Source of the DNA: an uncultured Oscillibacter sp.
GTDB taxonomy: Bacteria; Bacillota; Clostridia; Oscillospirales; Oscillospiraceae
Assembly: GCA_910588175.1 (NCBI GenBank)
Contig: CAJUQQ010000090.1
Span: 1 to 6,660, forward strand
DNA length: 6,660 nucleotides
Reading direction: 5' to 3'
The position numbers were made by a program, and so were the translations under genes. This document shows, piece after piece, positions 1 through 5,648 of this stretch (positions are counted from its first letter, which is position 1; each line of letters opens with the position of its first letter). The notes beneath the pieces were generated by a model. The model was not told the DNA's origin and made no database searches. It saw nothing but the letters and a program-made list of their open reading frames with translations.

Positions 1-509
1 GCGAAGATCACATAGGTGCTGGCCTCTCCGCCGTTGGTGATGAAGATTTTCTCGCCGTTCAGCAGGTAGTGGTCTCCCATGTCCTCGGCGGTGGTTTCGG
101 TGCCGCCGGCGTCGGACCCGGCGTTGGGCTCCGTCAGGCCAAAGGCGCCCAGCTTCCGGCCGCTGCACAGGTCCGGAAGGTATTTCTTCTTCTGCTCCTC
201 ATTGCCAAAGGCGGCGATGGGGTAGGTGCCCAGAGAGGTGTGGGCAGAGAGAATGACCCCCGCGCCGCCGTCGACCCGGGCCAGCTCCTCCACGGCAATG
301 GCATAGCTCAGGGCGTCGGATCCCGCGCCCTCGTATTCCGTACCATAGGGCAGGCCCATCAGGCCCAGCTCGCCCATCTTTTTCACGGCCTCCGTGGGGA
401 AGCGGTTCTCCTTGTCCAGCATAAAGGCGATGGGTTTGATTTCGGCCTCCGCAAATTCCCGGACTTTCGCCCGGAGGTCCTCGTGGGCCTGGGTGGTTTG
501 ATACAGCAT
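1..509 (-). CDS. Acyl-CoA dehydrogenase (butyryl-CoA dehydrogenase-like), N-terminal part, cut by window edge
   Basis: FAD-dependent acyl-CoA dehydrogenase, which interconverts acyl-CoA and trans-2-enoyl-CoA. In clostridia, close relatives (Bcd) reduce crotonyl-CoA to butyryl-CoA with electron-transfer flavoprotein. The 169 visible residues cover the N-terminal helical domain and the start of the middle beta domain. The family signature is present as GLTEPNAGSD at about residues 124-133, followed by the flavin-contact segment KIFITNGG at about 154-161. SAHTSLGTYP near 88-97 resembles the clostridial short-chain enzymes. The ATG start is set by GGAGG at 516-520 with a 6-nt spacer. About 210 C-terminal residues, including the catalytic Glu, would lie beyond position 1, so substrate length cannot be judged. 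No promoter or terminator is apparent in the 64 bp between it and the upstream Rrf2 gene, so co-transcription is likely. The family call is firm; the butyryl-CoA assignment is inferred. Confidence 0.93.
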   Translation of the reverse strand, partial: MLYQTTQAHEDLRAKVREFAEAEIKPIAFMLDKENRFPTEAVKKMGELGLMGLPYGTEYEGAGSDALSYAIAVEELARVDGGAGVILSAHTSLGTYPIAAFGNEEQKKKYLPDLCSGRKLGAFGLTEPNAGSDAGGTETTAEDMGDHYLLNGEKIFITNGGEASTYVIF

Positions 510-573
510 GTGTTGCCTCCTTTTCCCGTAATGGTTCGTTGTGGCATATTGAGACGGTGTAAACCTGGTTCCG

Positions 574-966
574 CTAGAAAAGATCGCTCAGCGGGACGCG
601 CCGGAGCTCCCGGTCCAGGGTCTCCTGAATATGGTTCAGCTCCCGGCAGACGCCGCAGCCGCCCTGGGGGAAGTTCTCACATTGGTACCCCTCCCGCTGG
701 CAGCGGTTGAGCAGAGGCGGCTCACCGATGGACTGGAAAACGTCGTATATGCTCAGCTCCGCGCAGGGGCGCTTGAGAAAATAGCCCCCGCTGACGCCCC
801 GGCGGCTCTCCACGATGCCGGCGGCCAGCAGCCGGTTCAGCAGCTTTAGGGTAATCGCCTTTTGCATGTGCTCCTGCCGGGCAACGGCGGCGGCGGAAAG
901 CTGCCCGCTTCGGTGCAGGGCCCGGAGAATGCGCAGGGAGTAATCCATCTCTCTTGTGACCAGCAA
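574..966 (-). CDS. Rrf2-family transcriptional regulator, probable Fe-S cluster sensor, TTG start
   Basis: Winged-helix DNA-binding regulator of the Rrf2 family (IscR, NsrR, CymR, RsrR), 130 residues, near the usual family length. The N terminus MLVTREMDYSLRILRAL matches the usual Rrf2 opening. The recognition helix region (about 40-54) is followed by the wing GVSGGYFLKRP at about 57-67. The C-terminal part has Cys89, Cys96, Cys104 and Cys107, spaced C-x6-C-x7-C-x2-C, where IscR has C-x5-C-x5-C-x2-H, so a redox- or NO-responsive Fe-S cluster is likely but inferred. I chose TTG at 964-966 because GAGG at 974-977 lies 7 nt upstream and the family's N-terminal motif begins there. The in-frame ATG at 1024-1026 would start inside the inverted repeat and add 20 residues with no family resemblance. 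It has its own promoter and probably represses itself. The acyl-CoA dehydrogenase downstream may be a co-transcribed target. Regulon and ligand are unknown. Confidence 0.9.
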   Translation of the reverse strand: MLVTREMDYSLRILRALHRSGQLSAAAVARQEHMQKAITLKLLNRLLAAGIVESRRGVSGGYFLKRPCAELSIYDVFQSIGEPPLLNRCQREGYQCENFPQGGCGVCRELNHIQETLDRELRRVPLSDLF

Positions 967-970
967 AAAA

Positions 971-977
971 CCACCTC
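971..977 (-). promoter_or_regulatory. Ribosome binding site that fixes the TTG start of the Rrf2 gene
   Basis: Read on the minus strand the sequence is GAGGTGG. GAGG ends 7 nt before the TTG at 964-966. The next in-frame ATG (946-948) has only GAGAG immediately before it, too close to serve well. The upstream ATG at 1024-1026 has no Shine-Dalgarno-like sequence. Confidence 0.7.
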
Positions 978-1005
978 GATCAAGTATAGGGGATGAGCGG
1001 CGGAC

Positions 1006-1041
1006 AATGTACACAACATAGCCCACTTTATATTGTACATT
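1006..1041. promoter_or_regulatory. Inverted repeat, candidate operator for the Rrf2 regulator
   Basis: AATGTACA at 1006-1013 and TGTACATT at 1034-1041 form a perfect 8-bp inverted repeat with a 20-bp AT-rich spacer. Each arm contains the self-complementary hexamer TGTACA. The two hexamers are 27 bp apart start to start, about two and a half helical turns. The repeat starts roughly 2 nt downstream of the predicted Rrf2 transcription start, a natural place for repressor binding. It could instead act as RNA: the 5' leader would form an 8-bp stem extended by a few pairs across a small bulge. Autoregulation is inferred from position and family habit. Confidence 0.5.
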
Positions 1042-1049
1042 TTTCGTTA

Positions 1050-1077
1050 ATTATACCAGAGACCACAAAAAAGTCAA
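1050..1077 (-). promoter_or_regulatory. Strong sigma-A type promoter of the Rrf2 gene with extended -10
   Basis: On the minus strand the -35 is TTGACT (1072-1077), five of six consensus bases. The -10 is a perfect TATAAT (1050-1055), separated by 16 nt and preceded by TGG, giving an extended TGn -10. Transcription should begin near 1043, leaving a leader of about 75 nt before the TTG start. It is the best promoter in the window and directs transcription through the inverted repeat into the Rrf2 and acyl-CoA dehydrogenase genes. Confidence 0.8.
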
Positions 1078-1117
1078 TGTAAAGGAGGAGTAAGTGGAAA
1101 AAATTGGAGGGAGTAAC

Positions 1118-1159
1118 AAAAAGCACTGGCCGGTTTCAGCGAAACCGACCAGCGTTTTT
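1118..1159. terminator. Bidirectional intrinsic terminator after folD
   Basis: Bases 1126-1137 pair with 1141-1152 (CTGG-C-CGGTTTC against GAAACCG-A-CCAG), with one C/A mismatch and a 3-nt loop, giving 11 base pairs. The plus strand continues into TTTTT at 1155-1159. On the minus strand the hairpin is followed by TTTTT (complement of 1118-1122). The minus-strand hairpin begins about 15 nt past the folD stop, so it should end the ymfF-ymfH-lgt-folD transcript before the Rrf2 promoter. I see no plus-strand gene that would need the other direction. Confidence 0.85.
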
Positions 1160-1167
1160 GCAACTTC

Positions 1168-2010
1168 TTAACGCGCCTGCCGGAGACGGGAGGCGCGAAG
1201 GACGTTTTTCAGCAGGCAGGCCCGGGTCATGGGCCCCACGCCCCCGGGAACCGGGGTGAGGAAGCCCGCTACAGGCTCCACCGCCGGGAAATCCACATCC
1301 CCGGTGAGCTTGCCGTCCGCCCGGCGGTTCATGGCCACGTCGACGACCGCCGCCCCGGGCTTTACCATGCCTGCCGTCACCAGACCGGCACGGCCCGCGG
1401 CGGAGACCAGGATGTCCGCCTGACGGGTGAGGGCGGGCAGGTCCTCCGTCCGGGAGTGGCAGAGGGTGACGGTGCCGTCCCGGGCGGTGAGAAGCTGGGC
1501 CAGGGGACGGCCCACCAGATGGCTCCGCCCGAGAACGACGCAGCGCCGCCCCCGGATGGGGATGTCATAGGCGTCCAGCAGCGCCAGCACGCCGGCGGGA
1601 GTGCAGGGCTGAAAACCGGGCTCCCCCAGGGCCAGAAGCCCCGCGTTCAGGGGGTGGAAGCCGTCCACGTCCTTTTCCGGGGCCAGGGCGTGAAGGACAG
1701 GCCGGGGGTCCAGACCCTCCGGCAGGGGAAGCTGAACCAGAATGCCGTCCACGGCTTCGTCCTGGTTCAATTGCTCCACCAGAGCCAGCAGGTCCCCTTG
1801 GGAAACCTCCGCCGGGAGGCGGTGGGTCCGGGTGTGGACGCCGCATTCCGCGCAGTCCCGCTCCTTGCCCCGGACATAGATTTGAGAGGCGGGGTCCTCT
1901 CCCGCCAGCACCACCGCCAGCATGGGCGGACGGGGCAGGGCGGCGGCCTCCTCCCGAATTTGCATCTTGATTTTGGCGGCCAGGGCCGCGCCGTCAAGTT
2001 TGACTGCCAT
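1168..2010 (-). CDS. folD: Bifunctional methylenetetrahydrofolate dehydrogenase / methenyltetrahydrofolate cyclohydrolase FolD
   Basis: FolD oxidises 5,10-methylene-THF to methenyl-THF with NADP+ and hydrolyses it to 10-formyl-THF in the cytosol, feeding purine synthesis and Met-tRNA formylation. At 280 residues it is full length. Family landmarks in order: YVRGK (about 45-49, with the expected catalytic Tyr45 and Lys49), DGILVQLPLP (about 88-97, with Gln93), KDVDGFHP (about 113-120, with Asp116), PCTPAG (about 135-140), the Rossmann nucleotide motif VVLGRSHLVGRP (about 158-169), CHSRT (about 184-188) and TPVPGGVGPMT (about 252-262). The ATG follows GGAGG (2016-2020) with a 5-nt spacer. The first 17 nt overlap the end of lgt and the ribosome binding site lies inside lgt, indicating translational coupling. 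It is last in the operon, ending with TAA just before the terminator. No key residue seems missing. Confidence 0.97.
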   Translation of the reverse strand: MAVKLDGAALAAKIKMQIREEAAALPRPPMLAVVLAGEDPASQIYVRGKERDCAECGVHTRTHRLPAEVSQGDLLALVEQLNQDEAVDGILVQLPLPEGLDPRPVLHALAPEKDVDGFHPLNAGLLALGEPGFQPCTPAGVLALLDAYDIPIRGRRCVVLGRSHLVGRPLAQLLTARDGTVTLCHSRTEDLPALTRQADILVSAAGRAGLVTAGMVKPGAAVVDVAMNRRADGKLTGDVDFPAVEPVAGFLTPVPGGVGPMTRACLLKNVLRASRLRQAR

Positions 2011-2983
2011 CCGGGCCTCCTTCCGTGGAGTCCGTTTCCCCGTCGGGGGGAGCGCCCTCCGCCAGGGGAGCGTTTTCCGGGGCTGTTCCGGCGGCCACGC
2101 GGTTTACCAGCAGGTCCTCCGGAGCGTGCTTCTTGAGTTTGACCTCATAAAACAGCATCAGAGCCGCCGCGATCACCATGGCCGCGCTGAGAGCCTGGGA
2201 GATCCGTATGGGCTGGCCAAAGAGGGTCCAGTCAAAGAGATACAGGCTGTCGGTCCGCAGGCCCTCGATCCAGGCCCGGCCCAGACCGTACCAGAGGAAG
2301 TAGAACCAGGTGTTTTCCCCGTCGAAGCGGCGGCCCTTGGAGACCACGAAGAGGATCAGCAGCAGGCCAATGAGGTTCCACAGGCTCTCGTAGAAGAAGG
2401 TGGGGTGGACCTCCACATACTGAGAGGCGCTGGTCCACACCCGCATCCGCCAGGGCAGGTCCGTCAGACCGCCGAAGGCCTCCCGGTTGATGAAGTTGGC
2501 CCAGCGGCCGATGATCTGGCCCAGCAGCAGGCCCATGACCGCCAGGTCCGCCAGAGCGCCGAACGGAATGTTTTTGCGGCGGGTGAAGAAGAAGGTGACC
2601 AGGGCTCCGGCGATGACGGTGCCGTAGATGGCGATGCCGCCATCCCAGATGGCGACGACCCGGCCCCAGTCCAGGGCTCCGCTGGCGTCCCGGTAGAGGT
2701 CCAGATAAAAGAGGACATAGTAAACACGGGACCCCAGAATGCAGCAGGGCACCGCCCAGAGCACGAAGTCCAGCACGTTGTCCTCCGTCAGGCCATAGCG
2801 CTTGGCCTGCTTCATGCACAGCAGCAGGCCCGCCAGAAAGGCCAGGGCCAGAATGATGCCGTACCAGTAGACGCCGTGGCCCACATGGATGGCCACGGGG
2901 TCCGGGTTAAACGCCCAGTCCCCGAAGAGGCCGGGGAAGCTGATGGGCATGTTTTTCAGCGCGGTCAGTTCAGGCGCGGACAT
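1994..2983 (-). CDS. lgt: Phosphatidylglycerol-prolipoprotein diacylglyceryl transferase Lgt, with C-terminal tail
   Basis: Lgt transfers diacylglycerol from phosphatidylglycerol to the lipobox cysteine of prolipoproteins, the first step of lipoprotein maturation in the cytoplasmic membrane. The 329-residue protein shows about seven hydrophobic segments (roughly 34-56, 72-94, 110-132, 144-160, 198-216, 225-240 and 260-280). The Lgt signature GRWANFINREAFGG (about 159-172) carries the conserved Arg160, Asn163, Asn166 and Glu168. HPTFFYES (about 193-200) and EGLRTDS (about 240-246) are also typical. The segment DGGIAIYG has no His where E. coli Lgt has one, as is common in Firmicutes. After about residue 285 comes a tail of roughly 45 residues rich in Ala, Pro, Gly, Glu and Asp, which most Lgt proteins lack; it contains the folD ribosome binding site. 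The start lies one base after the ymfH stop, with AAGGAGG (2990-2996) 6 nt upstream. Confidence 0.96.
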   Translation of the reverse strand: MSAPELTALKNMPISFPGLFGDWAFNPDPVAIHVGHGVYWYGIILALAFLAGLLLCMKQAKRYGLTEDNVLDFVLWAVPCCILGSRVYYVLFYLDLYRDASGALDWGRVVAIWDGGIAIYGTVIAGALVTFFFTRRKNIPFGALADLAVMGLLLGQIIGRWANFINREAFGGLTDLPWRMRVWTSASQYVEVHPTFFYESLWNLIGLLLILFVVSKGRRFDGENTWFYFLWYGLGRAWIEGLRTDSLYLFDWTLFGQPIRISQALSAAMVIAAALMLFYEVKLKKHAPEDLLVNRVAAGTAPENAPLAEGAPPDGETDSTEGGPDGSQT

Positions 2984-2984
2984 A

Positions 2985-4256
2985 TCAGACCTCCTTGGGG
3001 ACGATTTCGCTGAGGGCCGACCGCTCCTCCGTCACGTTGTCCCGGAGGAAGCGCAGCACGTCCTCCTGGGTGACCGCGTCAAAGACCTCGGGGAAGCGGA
3101 AGGGATCGAAGCCGCCGAAGCGGCCCTCGGTGAGGGAGACGGCGATGTTTTCAAAGGAATTCAGGCCCCGGAGGTTGGACCCGAAGCTGGCCCGGAGGGT
3201 CCGCTGGAAGAAATCCTTCTCCACGCCCTCCCGGACCAGGCGGTCCGCCTCCTCCTGGAGGGCGGCGGCCACGGCCCGGGGCTCCTTGCTCTCGCCGCCG
3301 GCGTAGAGGTAGGCCGCGCCGGGCATCAGCTCAAAGGCCCCGCCGAAGCTGGAGTTGATCAGGCCTTGGCGGTAGAGCCTCTGGTACAGGGGGCTGGATT
3401 CGCCGAAGAGCAGGTCGCAGGCCAGGTCCCCCAGAATCATGGTCCGGAGACGGTCCTCCCCCTCCCGGACCGGGCGGCATTTATAGCCCGCCAGGAATTG
3501 GGGACTGGAGACCTCCATGGCCAGGCGGGTTTCCCGGGCGTTCAGAGCCTCCGGCTCGTCGCCGTAATCCCGGGGAATGACCGGGCCGCCCTCTTTGGGC
3601 AGGACCCGGCGGGCCAGATCGGACACCCGGACGGGGTCCACGCTGCCCACCACGGTTAAAATCATGTTGGAGGGAGTGTAAAAGGCCTTGTGGCAGTCGT
3701 AGAGGGTCTCCGCCGTGATATGGGAGATGCTCTCCACCGTTCCGGCAATGGAGGTCCGGGCGGTGGAGACCTGATAGAGAGACTGGAGCATCCGGGCGTA
3801 AATCTGCCAGTCGGGGTTGTCCTCGATCATCCGGATCTCCTGGCCGATGATGCCCTGCTCCTTGGCCACGCTCTCCTCCGTGAAGTAGGGAACGGAGACG
3901 AAGGACAGCAGAATCTCCAGGTTCTCGTCGAAGTGGTCCGTGGAGTCGAAATAGTACCCGGTCATGGCGTTGGAGGTGAAGGCGTTGGGCTCCGCGCCGT
4001 TTTTGGCCAACTCCTGGAGGGCGTTGCCCTCCTTGGTGTCAAACATCTTGTGCTCCAGATAGTGGGCGATGCCGGCGGGAGTGTCCAGCCATTGGCCGTC
4101 CAGACAGAAGCGGGTGTCCATGCCGCCGTAGCGTGTGGCGAAGAAGGCGTATTTTTTCACGTGGTCCGGCTTGGGGACCACCCGGATTTCCAGGCCGTTG
4201 GGCAGGGTCTCACAATAGATGGTCTCGCCCAGGCGTTCATATCGGACGGGTTTCAT
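2985..4256 (-). CDS. ymfH: M16-family zinc peptidase, YmfH-like, catalytic partner
   Basis: A 423-residue M16 (pitrilysin/insulinase) protein resembling Bacillus YmfH. The inverted zinc motif is His65-Tyr-Leu-Glu68-His69, and the downstream ligand is probably Glu140 in GQEIRM, at the usual distance. NAFTSNAMTGYYF (about 91-103) is the typical substrate-strand segment. In the C-terminal domain the expected Arg/Tyr pair is absent: PLYQRLYRQGLINSS (about 289-303) has neither residue at the usual positions. The protein probably relies on the YmfF-like partner to complete its active site. ATG at 4254-4256 follows AAAGGAGG (4264-4271) with a 7-nt spacer and overlaps the ymfF stop as ATGA. The open frame extends upstream to 4487, but that part is the shadow of ymfF. 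There is no signal peptide, so it is cytoplasmic. As I recall, current family naming links YmfF/YmfH homologues to 5-aminopentanol modification of elongation factor P; the substrate is not visible here. Confidence 0.92.
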   Translation of the reverse strand: MKPVRYERLGETIYCETLPNGLEIRVVPKPDHVKKYAFFATRYGGMDTRFCLDGQWLDTPAGIAHYLEHKMFDTKEGNALQELAKNGAEPNAFTSNAMTGYYFDSTDHFDENLEILLSFVSVPYFTEESVAKEQGIIGQEIRMIEDNPDWQIYARMLQSLYQVSTARTSIAGTVESISHITAETLYDCHKAFYTPSNMILTVVGSVDPVRVSDLARRVLPKEGGPVIPRDYGDEPEALNARETRLAMEVSSPQFLAGYKCRPVREGEDRLRTMILGDLACDLLFGESSPLYQRLYRQGLINSSFGGAFELMPGAAYLYAGGESKEPRAVAAALQEEADRLVREGVEKDFFQRTLRASFGSNLRGLNSFENIAVSLTEGRFGGFDPFRFPEVFDAVTQEDVLRFLRDNVTEERSALSEIVPKEV

Positions 4257-5515
4257 GCCTCCGCCTCCTTTCCCTGCAAGAAGTATACGGTGTCCAGCTT
4301 GACCGTGCGCATGGCCTCGAAAATGCGCTCCGGCGTGACGGCGCGGACCTGCTCCGCCAGACTCTCCGGGGACTCGTCCTGGCCGGTGGCGGCCTGGCCC
4401 AGGTAGAAGTTTTCCAGCTTCCCCTGGGAGTCGCCCATGGAGGCGTAGGCGTTCAGCAGGGTGCTGCGGGCGGCCTCCAGCTCCCAATCCTCCAGCCGAC
4501 CCTGCTGAACGGCCTCCAGCTGAGCGCGGATTTCGTCGAGGGCCTTCTGGTAGTTCTCGAACTCAATGCCGGAGGAGACGGTGATCAGGCCCTTCTTCCG
4601 GTGGTAGAGGGAGGAGGCGTAGTAGCAGAGGGACAGCTTTTCCCGGACGTTCAGGAAGAGCTTGGAGTTGCTGCTGCCGCCGAACAAGGTGTTTCCCAGC
4701 AGCAGGGCGGGGGCGTCCTGGCTTCCGCAGGAGAAGCCCATGCCCAGCTTGCCCTGGGTCACGTCCAGCCGCTCGGTAATCACCCGGGGCTCCTCCGGGA
4801 GGACGTGGGGCTCCGGCTCCGGCGGAGGCTCGATCTCCGCGCGGGGCAGGTCCGCCAGGGCGGCGCGGAGGGCGTCCTCCACCCGGGCTTGTCCGGCGCT
4901 GCCGCTGTAAAAAATCTCCAGCCGGGAGGAGGAAATCAAGTTCCGGTAAGCGTCGAAAACCAGCTGGGGGTACAGGGCGGCGGCAATCTGCGCGTTGCCC
5001 AGCCGGGGCACGCCGTAGGGCTCGCCGGCGCACATCTCCTGGAGGAGGCGGCTGTCGGCATAGGCCCGCTTGTCGTTCAGGATGCTTCGGATGGCGTCGG
5101 CCAGGTTGGTCTTTTCGCTTTCGAAATATTCCTCGAGAAACAGGCCGTCCTGGGTGACGGGGCGGCAGATCAGCTCGCCCAGAAGGCTGGCGGCGGGTTC
5201 CAGAAGGCGCTCTCCGCCGGGGGCGAAGCAGTCGTCGATAAGGCTGGCCACGAAGCCCACGCACTGGGACTCGCCCTTTTTGCGGATGGTGGTGTCAATC
5301 CGGGCGCCGTAGAGCTGGTCTAGGCGCTGGGAGAGGGCCCCCATGTCCGGGAAGGAGACGGTGCCCCGGCGGAGAATGGCGCTGAAAAGCGCGTTGGCGG
5401 AGGCGCTCTCCCACCGCAGGGGGACGACAAACTGGGCGGAGAGAAGGCTGGTTTTGAATTTGTTCGCCGGCAGGTACGTGAGGAACACGCCGCCGGAGAG
5501 TTGGGTTCTTGTCAC
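4253..5515 (-). CDS. ymfF: M16-family peptidase-like protein, YmfF-like, without the zinc motif; GTG start
   Basis: A 420-residue M16-fold protein resembling Bacillus YmfF. Where active members have HxxEH, it reads ALFSAILRRGT (about 42-52), with no His or Glu ligands, so it should not bind catalytic zinc. It keeps the C-terminal signature SSNSKLFLNVREKLSLCYY (about 281-299), whose Arg291 and Tyr298 occupy the substrate-binding Arg/Tyr positions. This suggests it is the non-catalytic half of a heterodimer with the next gene, comparable to mitochondrial processing peptidase. A Pro/Glu-rich linker (about 226-243) separates the two M16 halves. I place the start at GTG 5513-5515, 9 nt after AAAAGGAG (5525-5532). 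An in-frame ATG at 5555-5557 would add 14 residues but lies almost on the predicted transcription start. The long open frame continuing to 6058 is antisense to spoIIP. First gene of the operon, coupled to ymfH by an ATGA overlap. Confidence 0.9.
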   Translation of the reverse strand: MTRTQLSGGVFLTYLPANKFKTSLLSAQFVVPLRWESASANALFSAILRRGTVSFPDMGALSQRLDQLYGARIDTTIRKKGESQCVGFVASLIDDCFAPGGERLLEPAASLLGELICRPVTQDGLFLEEYFESEKTNLADAIRSILNDKRAYADSRLLQEMCAGEPYGVPRLGNAQIAAALYPQLVFDAYRNLISSSRLEIFYSGSAGQARVEDALRAALADLPRAEIEPPPEPEPHVLPEEPRVITERLDVTQGKLGMGFSCGSQDAPALLLGNTLFGGSSNSKLFLNVREKLSLCYYASSLYHRKKGLITVSSGIEFENYQKALDEIRAQLEAVQQGRLEDWELEAARSTLLNAYASMGDSQGKLENFYLGQAATGQDESPESLAEQVRAVTPERIFEAMRTVKLDTVYFLQGKEAEA

Positions 5516-5524
5516 AAGGTTCAG

Positions 5525-5532
5525 CTCCTTTT
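5525..5532 (-). promoter_or_regulatory. Ribosome binding site favouring the GTG start of the YmfF-like gene
   Basis: The minus strand reads AAAAGGAG, ending 9 nt before GTG 5513-5515. The only upstream in-frame ATG (5555-5557) has no comparable site and would begin only about 3-5 nt into the mRNA. Confidence 0.65.
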
Positions 5533-5566
5533 GTGGAATCGGGTCTCTGGTTACCATTCGTATCCA

Positions 5567-5595
5567 AGTATATACTGAACGGGACGGGATTGCAA
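5567..5595 (-). promoter_or_regulatory. Sigma-A type promoter of the ymfF-ymfH-lgt-folD operon
   Basis: On the minus strand, -35 TTGCAA (5590-5595, four of six) and -10 TATACT (5567-5572, five of six) are 17 nt apart. Transcription would start near 5560, giving a leader of about 45 nt before the GTG. It is the only good candidate upstream of the operon. I see no operator-like repeat around it. Confidence 0.6.
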
Positions 5596-5600
5596 GACTG

Positions 5601-5629
5601 ACATATTTCCCGTCCGCCGGACATAGGTT
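5601..5629 (+). promoter_or_regulatory. Sigma-E-like (mother-cell sporulation) promoter of spoIIP
   Basis: ACATATT (5601-5607) resembles the sigma-E -35 (ATATT core) and CATAGGTT (5622-5629) resembles its -10 (CATAnnnT). The spacer of 14 nt fits the known 14-15 nt. The predicted start near 5635 puts the ribosome binding site almost at the 5' end of the mRNA, a very short leader of about 12-14 nt. B. subtilis spoIIP is known to be sigma-E dependent, which supports the reading. Without that context the motif would be only moderately convincing. Confidence 0.55.
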
Positions 5630-5648
5630 GTCCCAGAGGTGAGCGAGT

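Noticed and set aside
510..573. Possible promoter between the Rrf2 and acyl-CoA dehydrogenase genes (a TTTACA-like -35)
   Set aside because: No -10-like hexamer lies 15-19 nt downstream, so there is no support for a separate promoter.
69..849. Plus-strand frames opposite the acyl-CoA dehydrogenase and Rrf2 genes
   Set aside because: Shadows of conserved minus-strand genes, with no initiation signals or family features.
967..1026. ATG at 1024-1026 as the start of the Rrf2 protein
   Set aside because: No ribosome binding site, lies within the inverted repeat, and the added 20 residues do not match Rrf2 N termini.
4257..4487. Upstream extension of the YmfH-like frame to 500 residues
   Set aside because: It overlaps the end of ymfF in another frame, is Gly/Arg/His-rich low-complexity sequence, and the ATG at 4254-4256 has an AAAGGAGG site and an ATGA overlap.
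1922..5323. Several long plus-strand open frames (for example 1922-3013, 2889-3659, 3690-4406, 4133-5323)
   Set aside because: They are antisense to folD, lgt, ymfH and ymfF, have Gly/Gln/Val/Ala-rich translations typical of GC-rich shadows, and lack ribosome binding sites or recognisable motifs.
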